Of a DNA stretch of 64,000 nt, positions 9,689 to 17,520 are shown piece after piece (the first letter of the stretch is position 1; every line of letters starts with the position of its first letter). The stretch lies in the NCBI GenBank assembly GCA_049514215.1, contig JBEKVI010000009.1, positions 35,801-99,800 on the forward strand. Reading direction: 5' to 3'. Source of the stretch: BOG-994 sp049514215 (GTDB lineage Bacteria > Pseudomonadota > Gammaproteobacteria > Burkholderiales > Burkholderiaceae_D). The position numbers were made by a program, and so were the translations under genes. A model generated the notes under the pieces. It was given only the letters and a program-made list of their open reading frames with translations. It made no database searches and was not told where the DNA came from.

Positions 9689-9756
9689 AGAGTGCGCAAT
9701 AAACTCAAGGACTTGCGCACTAAAAACCCCTTTTTTGGCGCTATTTTGGCGCACTC
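9689..9756. repeat. TTGCGCACT-type repeats upstream of the recombinase gene
   Basis: This stretch holds AGAGTGCGCAA (9689-9699), TTGCGCAC (9713-9720) and a 24-bp unit (9733-9756) that itself contains TTTTGGCGC twice. The same unit, 21 of 24 identical, and AGAGTGCGCAA recur beside the tRNA end of the element at 13140-13204. The shared core is TTgGCGCACT in both orientations. Candidate roles are arm-type binding sites for the recombinase, or operators for the AlpA-like protein controlling the recombinase gene. Confidence 0.55.
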
Positions 9757-9775
9757 CGTTCTCATAAAAAAGGGG
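9727..9775 (+). promoter_or_regulatory. Inverted repeat just upstream of the recombinase start
   Basis: CCCCTTTTTT (9727-9736) is perfectly complementary to AAAAAAGGGG (9766-9775), with a 29-base loop that holds the GGCGC repeats. The right arm ends immediately before the GGAG ribosome binding site and 8 bases before the ATG at 9784. In RNA it could form a 10-bp stem next to the translation start and modulate expression. It does not look like a standard terminator because its T-run lies within the stem. The role is inference. Confidence 0.35.
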
Positions 9776-9783
9776 CGGAGGGC

Positions 9784-10812
9784 ATGGCGACTATCCAGAA
9801 ACGCGGGGCCTTACAGTGGCGGGCCGAGGTGAGGATGCGAGGTTTTCCCAGGCAGAGCAAAACTTTCACGGTGCGTTCCCAAGCCGAGGCCTGGGCCAAG
9901 ATGATCGAGTCGGAAATGAGCCGGGGCGTCTGGATCAGTCGCGGCGAGGCCGAAGCCACGACCCTCTATGAGTGCCTAGATCGCTATCTGCGCGAGGTTC
10001 TACCATTCAAAAAGGGACGAGTCCAGGAGACAAGCGTTATCGAGTACTTCAAACGCGAGCCTATCAGCAAGCGCTTCATGGCCTCCATTCGTTCAAGCGA
10101 CATCGCGGCCTGGCGTGACGCGCATCTTACCGAGGTGTCAGCGGCAACCGTAGTGCGGAAGCTGGGCGTCCTATCGCACGTCTTCAACACCGCGCGTCGC
10201 GAGTGGGGCCTCGAAAGTCTTTCGAACCCGGTCGGCCTCGTGCGAAAACCGAGGCTACCGAAAGGCCGTGAGCGCCGGTTGCTTCCCGGTGAACTGGATG
10301 CCCTTCTTGCGGCATCACAGTCAACGGAGCTTCGCGCAATGCTTTGCCTAGTGCTTGAGAGTTCGATGCGGCGCGGAGAGCTGGTATCTCTAGAATGGAA
10401 GAATGTCAATCTCAGCCGTAGGTTTCTCGTCTTGCCAGACACAAAGAATGGGGAGACTCGGACGGTCCCACTATCGACGACTGCGATAGACTTGTTGGCA
10501 AAGCTCTCCCGACGCATTGACGGCCGAGTCTTTGGGTTGCGGGCCGACTCGATCACTCAAGCGTTTGCCCGCGCGCGCGAACGTGGAAGGGCCACCTATC
10601 TTGGCTCATGCATCGAGCAACGAGTGCGGCCAAACCCTCGGTTCCTGGTCGATTTACGGTTTCATGATCAAAGGCACGAGGCGACATCACGATTCTTTGA
10701 GAAAGGGCTCAATCCGATGGAAGTTAGCTGCATTACGGGGCACAAGGATTTGCGCAGCCTGAAGCGCTACACGCACCTCGAGGCGGCGGAACTCGCCAAG
10801 AAGCTCGGCTGA
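9784..10812 (+). CDS. Tyrosine recombinase (phage-type integrase)
   Basis: A 342-residue site-specific recombinase. An N-terminal arm/SAM-like DNA-binding part (about residues 1-160) is followed by the catalytic domain. The catalytic set is visible: Arg196 in ESSMRRGEL, His294 and Arg297 in FHDQRHEA, His320 in TGHKD and the nucleophile Tyr329 in KRYTHL. Nothing is missing, so the enzyme may be active. The GGAG at 9776-9779 supports the start. It is the best candidate for the integrase that used the tRNA-Ala site, although it lies about 2.4 kb from the tRNA end, which is unusual. The toxin-antitoxin pair follows on the same strand. Confidence 0.9.
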   Translation: MATIQKRGALQWRAEVRMRGFPRQSKTFTVRSQAEAWAKMIESEMSRGVWISRGEAEATTLYECLDRYLREVLPFKKGRVQETSVIEYFKREPISKRFMASIRSSDIAAWRDAHLTEVSAATVVRKLGVLSHVFNTARREWGLESLSNPVGLVRKPRLPKGRERRLLPGELDALLAASQSTELRAMLCLVLESSMRRGELVSLEWKNVNLSRRFLVLPDTKNGETRTVPLSTTAIDLLAKLSRRIDGRVFGLRADSITQAFARARERGRATYLGSCIEQRVRPNPRFLVDLRFHDQRHEATSRFFEKGLNPMEVSCITGHKDLRSLKRYTHLEAAELAKKLG

Positions 10813-10890
10813 GATCGCCTATGAATGTGCCAGCTTCCTCGCGAGTAGCCGAACTTGGCCTGCAGACTCTCTCTGGAGTATTCTAGAACC

Positions 10891-11124
10891 ATGGACATCC
10901 CAACTTTGGACAAAATCCGAGAGGCAGCTCAGTCACTAGAGCCGTCAGAACGGGCCAGACTGGCGATGGACCTCCTTGAGTCGCTCGAGCCTCAGGGCGG
11001 CGGCTCTGAAGACGTGGAGAGGGCCTGGAACGCTGAAGCGGAAAGGCGCTTGGCGGCGTTCGAGCGCGGTGGTATTCCCACCATACTTGCAGAAGACGTT
11101 CACGCCGAATCCCCAGAGTCATAG
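10891..11124 (+). CDS. Antitoxin, addiction-module component family
   Basis: A 77-residue acidic protein starting MDIPTLDKIREAAQSL and containing PSERARLAMDLLESLE and AEAERRLAAFERG. This is the pattern of the small addiction-module components that pair with RelE/ParE toxins. I chose the ATG at 10891 because the family begins there and GGAG lies at 10874-10877. The toxin gene starts three bases after its stop, so the two form a cassette. The antitoxin would bind the toxin and probably repress the shared promoter. It may stabilise the element after integration. Confidence 0.75.
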   Translation: MDIPTLDKIREAAQSLEPSERARLAMDLLESLEPQGGGSEDVERAWNAEAERRLAAFERGGIPTILAEDVHAESPES

Positions 11125-11127
11125 CAC

Positions 11128-11430
11128 GTGTCACGGCGCGTTCTGCGCTACCTGCCCCAGGCTAGAGCGGAGTATCGGGAGCAGCGGGCCTACTACAAGG
11201 CGCTGGATCCAAGGTTGAGGGTCCCCTTCGAGGCCGCCATCCGACGCGCGGAAGATCTCGCCCTCGGCAATCCGGAAGGCTTCGCATATATCATCGGAAG
11301 CAAGCGTATCCGCGCAGTAATCTTGCGAAGGTTTCCGTATCGACTTCTCTACGTCGTTCAGGGCAATGACGTTGTTGTGGTGGCGCTGGCTCACACAGCG
11401 CGAGATCCAGGGCAGTTTCAAAAGCGCTAA
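11128..11430 (+). CDS. RelE/ParE-type toxin
   Basis: A 100-residue basic protein with a GTG start directly behind the antitoxin gene. The sequence follows the RelE/ParE fold: an N-terminal helix (YLPQARAEYREQRAYYKAL), a second helix, then strands ending in RFPYRLLYVVQGNDVVVVALAHTARDP, of which the FPYRLLY segment is typical of the family. Toxins of this fold either cleave mRNA on the ribosome or poison DNA gyrase; which applies cannot be told from the sequence. The pair appears intact. Confidence 0.75.
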   Translation: MSRRVLRYLPQARAEYREQRAYYKALDPRLRVPFEAAIRRAEDLALGNPEGFAYIIGSKRIRAVILRRFPYRLLYVVQGNDVVVVALAHTARDPGQFQKR

Positions 11431-11476
11431 GTACTCGGCGGCCGGCGCCACACTGAGTTCATGCCTTCTTAGAGAG

Positions 11477-12028
11477 TTAGCGACCGCGCTCGAGGCCGCG
11501 TTCGCGCGACTGCCGCAGAAAGCGAATCTTCGACGGAGTCTTCTCTCGAACAGGCTGCGTTCCTCGCACCGCGGCCAAACGATTGCGAGCGACGCCACAG
11601 TGTGCCGAACCGTAGTACCGCCTGGTTTCATCGCTCGAGTGTCCAAGCGCCATGGAGATCGCGGTACTGTCGGTACAAGAGGCCTTGAGGTCGGCGCTCA
11701 ATTGATGCCGATACACGTAGCAGCTGATGTTCTCCTTGTGCCGGGGAAAGACAACTTTGCTGAGGCTTCGTACAAAATCACTGAGGGCGCCTGCGTGGGC
11801 TTGTATCAGCATCTCCTGTCCCTCCGACAGGCACGAAACGATATGAATGGCATCCCCCGACGAGGGCTCAATCTCGAGACACCGAAGCTCCTGACCACAC
11901 CTGCCAACCTGGGTCTTTACGCCTTGAATAGCGAAGACCAGGTTGCCTTTGGGGTTGGTCGTAACGTGGACACCTCTTTCGAGTTCTGCGGGACGCGCGC
12001 CGGTCAAGGCGAGAACGGCTAGGGCCGT
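11477..12028 (-). pseudogene. C-terminal remnant of a second tyrosine recombinase
   Basis: The minus strand encodes only the catalytic half of a recombinase. It begins abruptly at TGARPAELERGVHV (box I arginine), continues through CYVYRHQLSADLK and ends with MALGHSSDETRRYY (box II histidine and tyrosine). It is closely related to the complete protein at 14205-15395, which shows TGCRPAELERG, CYVYRHQMSADLK and ALGHSSDNTQRHY at the same points. The N-terminal half is missing because the gene joins the trfA remnant at about 12028. It probably arose by illegitimate recombination between two elements and is unlikely to be expressed as an active enzyme. Confidence 0.75.
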
Positions 12029-12029
12029 C

Positions 12030-12673
12030 GACGAGTGCGTACTCTCGATTGCCGAAAAGGGTCGCTACGCGCGGATCGAACGTGATCCACGAGATGTTTC
12101 GGCTCGGGTCTTTTTCAAAACCCCTGATGAGCTGGAGTCTGTCAGGGGAAGTCTCACCTCCGACACGGTAGCGCTTCGTTGCGACGCTAATACTCGCGAG
12201 CTGGAGCCGCTCTAAGCTCCCCTGTAGCCAGACGTACCAGGCGCCGGCGTTGCTCTTTCCGAGGGCCTTCAAAAACGAATTCTTCGAGAAGTAGACGCGC
12301 TCCCCAAGAGGGATCTCGCGAGCCAGTTGCAGGGCTTGCAGGAAAACGTCGCAGTCCGCCATATCCAGTTGCTCACCCGAGAAGCGGATGACGGCATCGG
12401 CACGGCTTGCAAGTTCGACATCCTGAAGCAGGAGGCGGCGCCCGTGACGCGTGGGTGCGAACAGCGCACTCCGAGCAAGATGGTTGGGAGTGCACGCTCC
12501 CGCGCCGGCCACGCCGGCAGGCGCACTGTCAGCGATCGGTGAGGGTGCGCTTTAGCACGGCCCTCCAGACTCGCGTTTATGCGCGCGAGTGCCTCCTCGG
12601 TGCGTAAGGCGCACGCGCTTCGCGACGGTTTGCCCTCGGCCGGAGTCGGGGCCCACTCAGATTCGCTGTTCAC
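12030..12673 (-). pseudogene. trfA: Plasmid replication initiator TrfA, frameshifted and truncated
   Basis: The N-terminal part (from a GTG at 12673, to LTVRLPAWPARERA) and the main part (PNHLARSALFAP, QLDMADCDVFLQALQLAR, PLGERVYFSKNSFLKALG, ITFDPRVATLFGNREYALVD) are in different frames. They match consecutive segments of TrfA. One C is missing in the CCC run near 12490. After REYALVD the sequence passes into the recombinase remnant, so the TrfA C-terminus is also lost. TrfA opens iteron origins of IncP-type plasmids, and related genes are common in integrative elements. The gene follows the AlpA-like gene by 27 bp. A sequencing error could explain the frameshift, but not the truncation. Confidence 0.75.
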
Positions 12674-12699
12674 CGCGACTACCGCGGAAGGACGTCGCG

Positions 12700-13028
12700 C
12701 TAGTCCGCTCCACTGCGTATGTGCGGCGTCGCCGGTCGCCCCCTGGCGCGCCGGAGTTGTTCGGCTTTAGTCGGCCGACCGCGCTTGGGAGTCACAGGAG
12801 CTGGGGACGGTGGGATCGCGGGAGGAGTGCTCGCGACGGTGTCGGGGATGCGCACATGATCGGCAATCCATTTCTCAACGTCTTTAACACGCCAGAGTAA
12901 GCGTCGATTGCCGGGCAAGCGACAGATCGGAGGGAGAGCCGCTGGATTGCGGCTTGCATCACTCTGGATGGTGGCAACGGATTTTGAAGTGCCGCGGCTA
13001 GTTGCGCAACGTTTAAGAGTGGTTCCAT
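12700..13028 (-). pseudogene. AlpA/excisionase-like HTH protein, frameshifted
   Basis: From ATG 13028, preceded by AGGAAG, the frame encodes MEPLLNVAQLAAALQ. The continuation KSVATIQSDASRNPAALPP, then RLPGNRRLLWRVKDVEKWI, lies one frame over. Together they form a typical winged-helix DNA-binding protein of the AlpA/Xis type found beside recombinases and trfA in integrative elements. A single A appears to be missing from the A-run at the junction. The C-terminal tail holds two RGRP AT-hook-like motifs. Ribosomal slippage on the A-run could rescue it, but a decayed gene or an assembly error is more likely. It would normally regulate excision or the downstream trfA. Confidence 0.65.
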
Positions 13029-13139
13029 AGAAACTCTTCCTGGCTTGAGAAGAGTCGATCGTACGGTGAACAACGGTGCTTTGAAGCCCCCTGCGCCAAT
13101 GCGCATTGCGCTAGGCGGCGCCTTGCATGAGTGCTAAAG

Positions 13140-13204
13140 TCTTGGCGCAATTTTGGCGCACTTGAGGTGCCAAATTCAGTCAACTAGAGCAAGAGTGCGC
13201 AAAT
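13140..13204. repeat. TTGCGCACT-type repeats at the tRNA end of the element
   Basis: A 24-bp unit at 13140-13163 matches 9733-9756 at 21 of 24 positions, and AGAGTGCGCAA at 13192-13202 matches 9689-9699. The repeats lie 37-100 bp from the tRNA-Ala 3' end, the usual place for integrase arm sites or excisionase sites in an attachment region. The surrounding 13029-13240 region contains no gene. Confidence 0.55.
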
Positions 13205-13240
13205 TAGTGCCAAGATAAGTATTTGATCATTAAGGGTTTT

Positions 13241-13316
<76 letters not shown>

Positions 13317-13326
13317 GTAGCAAGCG

Positions 13327-13354
13327 ATTCTACCGAATCCGGCCCGAATATGAA
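13327..13354 (-). promoter_or_regulatory. Probable sigma-70 promoter of tRNA-Ala
   Basis: On the minus strand TAGAAT (13327-13332) and TTCATA (13349-13354) are separated by 16 bp. The -10 box ends 10 bases before the mature tRNA 5' end. It lies on the chromosomal side of the element, so integration into the 3' half would leave tRNA transcription intact. The -35 box matches the consensus at only four of six positions. Confidence 0.5.
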
Positions 13355-13483
13355 GCGCGACATCAAAAGCCCGGTGGCTCCGCTGGGATCCAGTTTGCTT
13401 GAGCGTCGCCGCCGCGCGGCCTATGCCAGAACCAGCGAACAGGCCTTGGTAAGATCACCCGACAAGCACAATTCGGAAAGCAA

Positions 13484-13987
13484 TTGATCGACCGAATTCA
13501 AACCGAACGTCTCTTCGGCACCCGCATTGCGTTGGGGCACCTCGATGACCTACTGATTTTCCACAGCAATCCGCAGGCTATGGAAACACTCGGCGGCGTG
13601 CGCTCGCGCCAGACGACTCAAGACTATCTCGCAACCAACATGGACCATTGGGCCAAATATGGCTACGGCATCTGGCTTTTGCATGAGCCCGACGGAAGAT
13701 TTGTCGGACGAGGTGGGATTCGTCATGTCACTGTCGGCGGCCTCGACGAGATTGAGATCGCCTATGCGCTCCTACCCGAATTCTGGGGGCGCGGTTTAGC
13801 GACCGAGATCGCAGAAGAGTTCGTGAGAATCTCAAGCCGCTTGGGGATCAAGGAACTGGTCGCTCTCACCTCTCGAACGAACGTCGCCTCGAGACGGGTG
13901 ATGGAAAAACTGAATTTCGAATTCGAAAAGGAATTGGACCATTTCGCCACTCCAAGCGTCCTTTACCGACTTCGTGTCGGGGCTTAA
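13484..13987 (+). CDS. GNAT family N-acetyltransferase (RimJ/RimL-like)
   Basis: A 167-residue protein starting at a TTG preceded by GGAAAG. It begins IQTERLFGTRIALGHLDDL and carries the acetyl-CoA loop region GRGLATEIAEEFVRI and the late motif NVASRRVMEKLNFEFEKEL, as in GNAT proteins that acetylate small amines or protein N-termini. The acceptor is unknown. It lies outside the element, 167 bp beyond the tRNA-Ala gene and divergent from it. No in-frame ATG upstream gives a better start. Confidence 0.8.
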   Translation: MIDRIQTERLFGTRIALGHLDDLLIFHSNPQAMETLGGVRSRQTTQDYLATNMDHWAKYGYGIWLLHEPDGRFVGRGGIRHVTVGGLDEIEIAYALLPEFWGRGLATEIAEEFVRISSRLGIKELVALTSRTNVASRRVMEKLNFEFEKELDHFATPSVLYRLRVGA

Positions 13988-14204
13988 GCAAAAAGATCCG
14001 TCGGTGGACTCGTGTCCGGCGATTTCTGCGTGAGCGCGTTCAATGCGGCTGCGCTCGCGACCGACCAAGTGTGACCGACTCCCAAAGAAAACCCCAGAAT
14101 GCACACGTATTTTGCGCATCGACAACGATGCGCACGGCAACTTTCTCCACAAGCGTGCGAGCCCAATCTAGGATGGACCTCCGCGAACCCATGAGGAGTT
14201 TCAA

Positions 14205-15395
14205 ATGGCGCCCATCCTGGCAACCCAGGATCGGATCGGTCTTCCTGGCAAAGCCCCGATTTCGATCCTCGAACCGACCTTCAAAGCCTTGAACCCATCG
14301 CTGCATCAGGCCGCGCCAATGGAGATCGAACCCGCTCCTGTTGTGGGATCCGGCACCGCAAGCGAGGTCATCCGAGGTGCCCGCGAACTGATCAAAGACG
14401 CCAATCGGGCGACGAGCGAAGCAACGCAGAAGCATTATCGGGCAGCCTATCGCCGTATGGAAAAGCGCGGCTTGTTGCCTGAGGGCATGGCCAACACCAA
14501 GTGTAGCTTCTATTTTTATCGCGCAGCCTACGTACATCACTTCGTCGGCCTGATCTGCAGCACGCTTCGGGAGACCGACGAGGCTCAACAGCGCGATGAC
14601 CTCAAGGCTCTTCTTGAGGCAGCCTCGCGCCTTCAGGAACTCTGCCGGAAACTCGAAGTGTATCGGCCGGATCCCCATCGGATTCACCGAAACGAGGGCC
14701 GCGCCGGCCGTTGGGCCGAGGAAGTTCAAAAGCGCGCGCCGTCGGGCTTTAGACCCGTTTCGCATTCTCAGCGCGCCCGTCTGAAAGGGTTGCCCGTGGA
14801 CTGGCGCGAGCAGATGTTCTCGATCGGTATTCACCGAAAGCACGCGACAGCGTTGGCTGCCATGGGCTTGACCGGCTGCCGCCCTGCGGAGTTGGAGCGG
14901 GGTGTTCTGGTACATGCGAACGAAAAGGGAAATCTTGTGTTGAGGATCCCCGGTGCGAAGACGCGCGGCGGGCAATACGGCCAGGAGTGGCGCGAGCTTG
15001 AAATCGAACCCGAGTCACCTGACGCCTTGCACCTGGCGAATAAATTAGAGGCGTGCCAGGAGATGCGAATCCAGGTCCGGGCCAGAGTGCTCTCCCACTG
15101 GCTTCGAAAGCTCAGTCAGACGGTTTTTCCAAAACTCAAGGAGCCCATCAGCTGCTATGTTTATCGTCACCAGATGAGCGCCGATTTGAAGGCCGCCCTC
15201 CCGGGCAGAGTCGAAATTTCCGTGGCGCTGGGTCACTCGAGCGACAATACGCAAAGACACTACGCGTCGCGGCAGAGCGGACGTCCGCGTAATCGCATCG
15301 CTTCGGTCCGAGGAACTCAACGTGTTCGAGAGGTCACGGCGCAAAGAATACAGGCGCTACGTTCGCGAGAACGTAAATTGGACCGCGCGCGCTAG
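14205..15395 (+). CDS. Tyrosine recombinase-like protein
   Basis: A 396-residue protein with a strong AGGAG site before ATG 14205. The N-terminal about 200 residues are predicted helical and DNA-binding. The C-terminal half has a recombinase active site: Arg226 in TGCRPAEL, Arg321 in YVYRHQMSADLK, His344 in LGHSSD and Tyr353 in TQRHYA. The first histidine of the usual HxxR box is a tyrosine (Tyr318), as is also seen in the broken relative at 11477-12028. It lies 0.9 kb outside the tRNA-Ala gene. It may belong to a separate, older mobile element or act in another recombination process. Confidence 0.75.
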   Translation: MAPILATQDRIGLPGKAPISILEPTFKALNPSLHQAAPMEIEPAPVVGSGTASEVIRGARELIKDANRATSEATQKHYRAAYRRMEKRGLLPEGMANTKCSFYFYRAAYVHHFVGLICSTLRETDEAQQRDDLKALLEAASRLQELCRKLEVYRPDPHRIHRNEGRAGRWAEEVQKRAPSGFRPVSHSQRARLKGLPVDWREQMFSIGIHRKHATALAAMGLTGCRPAELERGVLVHANEKGNLVLRIPGAKTRGGQYGQEWRELEIEPESPDALHLANKLEACQEMRIQVRARVLSHWLRKLSQTVFPKLKEPISCYVYRHQMSADLKAALPGRVEISVALGHSSDNTQRHYASRQSGRPRNRIASVRGTQRVREVTAQRIQALRSRERKLDRAR

Positions 15396-15651
15396 ATCGG
15401 CACGGGCGCATCCGATCGTCCCTGCCCTCGGCGAGAAACGGTGACGTCGATATGCCTAACGCTGAGGTGGGCGAGCAGGGATGCGCCGAAAGGGCTCCGA
15501 CCACCGGCGCGCAAACGTGTATCCTAGCGCCCTGACTGTGTGCACGACGCCCTAGATCCCGTCCCTAGGAGGGAGTCCAGACAGTCCTAATCACTGCCAA
15601 CAACAAAAAGGCGGACTCGCCTTGCAAACAATTTGAAATCTGGAGGTCTTT

Positions 15652-15906
15652 ATGTCATTCGTCGCGTGGATTGTGCTGGGTTTGATAGCGGGATTCATTG
15701 GAAGCAAAATCGTCAACAAATCGGGAGAGGGTCTCTTCCTTGACATCCTCCTCGGTGTCGTTGGGGCGTTTCTCGGCGGCTGGCTCTTTAGCATGTTCGG
15801 ATTGTCCGGAGTCACGGGCCTGAACATCTACAGCCTCGTTGTCGCGGTCATCGGCTCGATCATCTTCCTGGTCGTCTACCACGCGATCTTTGGCAAGAAA
15901 TCCTAG
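15652..15906 (+). CDS. GlsB/YeaQ/YmgE family small membrane protein
   Basis: An 84-residue protein with three hydrophobic segments (about residues 3-17, 29-50 and 58-78). Its start FVAWIVLGLIAGFIGSKIV is the family signature, which some databases call transglycosylase-associated protein. GGAGG precedes the ATG. Relatives are often stress-induced, but no biochemical role is established. It stands alone between the recombinase and xylulokinase genes. The 256 bp upstream shows no gene. Confidence 0.85.
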   Translation: MSFVAWIVLGLIAGFIGSKIVNKSGEGLFLDILLGVVGAFLGGWLFSMFGLSGVTGLNIYSLVVAVIGSIIFLVVYHAIFGKKS

Positions 15907-16008
15907 GCCCCGTAACCCTTTAGCGCGACCCGCTACGGCCCGCTGCTCGTCGCATTTTGCGTGTGGCGGCAGCCCCGTCGGGTCGGCATCAAAAAACCAG
16001 ACTTCGGC

Positions 16009-17490
16009 ATGGATCTCGGAATCGATCTGGGCACCTCCGAAGTCAAGGTGGTGCTCCTGGACGACGCGGCCCAACTCGTAGGCCACGCCAGTGCTCCGCT
16101 CTCGGTTTCGCGACCGCATTTGCTCTGGTCCGAGCAGAATCCAGCCGATTGGTGGGCCGCGATGCTCGCCGCTTTGGGTCGATTAAGACGCGACCATCCT
16201 CACGAGTACGCTGCCGTTCGCGGATTGGGGCTCTCCGGTCAGATGCATGGAGCGACCCTTCTCGATGTCCAGAACCGCGTCCTGCGACCGTGCATCCTCT
16301 GGAACGATGGGCGCAGCTACCCTCAGTGCCAAACCCTCAAAGAACGTGTACCCGAATGCGAAAGCATCACGGGCAATCTCGTCATGCCAGGCTTTACCGC
16401 GCCCAAACTGCTTTGGGTGCAGGAACACGAACCGGAAGTATTCGATGCGGTAGCGCGTGTTCTGCTGCCCAAGGACTACCTGCGCTTTCTTCTCACCGGC
16501 GAGGCTGTATCGGATCGGTCGGACTCCTCCGGCACGCTCTGGCTGGATGTAAGCCGGCGCGACTGGTCCGAGCGCATGCTCGCGGCAACAGGACTTGCGC
16601 TCTCCCAGATGCCCCGGCTTGTCGAAGGGTGCGAGCCCGCTGGCGTCGTATCCCCCTTCGTTGCCGCGGAGCTCGGACTCGCCCCGGGGGTTCTCGTTGC
16701 GGGAGGAGCGGGCGACAACGCGGCCAGCGCAGCCGGCATCGGCGTGGTCAGGCCGGGAAGCGCCTTCCTTTCGCTTGGCACCTCCGGCGTCTATTTCGTG
16801 GCCAACGCAGCCTATTCGCCCAATCCCGCGCGTGCGGTGCATGCGTTCTGTCACGCATTTCCGAACACCTGGCACCAGATGACCGTGACGCTCTCGGCTG
16901 CCAGTAGCCTGCGTTGGCTCTGCGAGCTCGTGCGCGCGGCAAACGAGAATGAACTGCTCGCCGAGGCCGAAGGGGTTGGCGCTAACGAGTCGGTCCCGTG
17001 GTTTCTTCCCTACCTTTCCGGTGAGCGCACACCTCACAATGACCCCCACGCCCAGGGCGTTTTTTTCGGGATCTCCCAAGCGATGGGTCGCGGCCATCTC
17101 GTTCGTGCCGTTCTGGAGGGCGTGGCCTTTTCCATGCTCGACGGACAGAAGGCCCTGCTCGAAGGCGGGGCACAGATTAAGGACGTCACGCTCGTTGGGG
17201 GCGGCTCGCGAAGCGCGCTCTGGGCGCAGATTCTCTCCGACACCCTGGGACGCCCCTTGGATCGGCGCGTCGGCGCCGATACCGGGGCCGCGCTCGGCGC
17301 AGCGCGCCTCGCCCGGCTTGCGCGAACCAACGAGAGCATCGACTCCGTCTGTTCGGCACCCCCTCGCCTGGACCGCTTCGAGCCCGACCCCCTACGACAC
17401 GCGATGCTGGCCGGAAGGCATCGCACCTTTGAGCGCCTCTACGCGGCGCTGCGCTCCGAGATGCAAGCCGTTCACGACGAGCCCGCCTAG
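16009..17490 (+). CDS. xylB: Xylulokinase
   Basis: A 493-residue FGGY-family sugar kinase of normal length. It starts MDLGIDLGTSEVKVVLLDD (phosphate-binding motif). LGLSGQMHGATLLD and LRPCILWNDGR are characteristic of xylulokinase, and the C-terminal TLVGGGSRSALWAQILSD contributes to ATP binding. It phosphorylates D-xylulose for entry into the pentose phosphate pathway. I start at ATG 16009 because the family begins there, although no good ribosome site is seen and the frame is open back to a GTG at 15961. No xylose isomerase or pentose transporter gene is adjacent, so it may serve xylitol or arabitol use encoded elsewhere. Confidence 0.88.
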   Translation: MDLGIDLGTSEVKVVLLDDAAQLVGHASAPLSVSRPHLLWSEQNPADWWAAMLAALGRLRRDHPHEYAAVRGLGLSGQMHGATLLDVQNRVLRPCILWNDGRSYPQCQTLKERVPECESITGNLVMPGFTAPKLLWVQEHEPEVFDAVARVLLPKDYLRFLLTGEAVSDRSDSSGTLWLDVSRRDWSERMLAATGLALSQMPRLVEGCEPAGVVSPFVAAELGLAPGVLVAGGAGDNAASAAGIGVVRPGSAFLSLGTSGVYFVANAAYSPNPARAVHAFCHAFPNTWHQMTVTLSAASSLRWLCELVRAANENELLAEAEGVGANESVPWFLPYLSGERTPHNDPHAQGVFFGISQAMGRGHLVRAVLEGVAFSMLDGQKALLEGGAQIKDVTLVGGGSRSALWAQILSDTLGRPLDRRVGADTGAALGAARLARLARTNESIDSVCSAPPRLDRFEPDPLRHAMLAGRHRTFERLYAALRSEMQAVHDEPA

Positions 17491-17520
17491 AGCACCTCGA
17501 CCTTGGCGCAAAACCGAAAG

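Noticed and set aside
9727..9775. Terminator between the OGT-like and recombinase genes
   Set aside because: Those genes diverge from this region, so no transcript needs to end there, and the T-run is part of the stem. I list it only as a possible leader structure.
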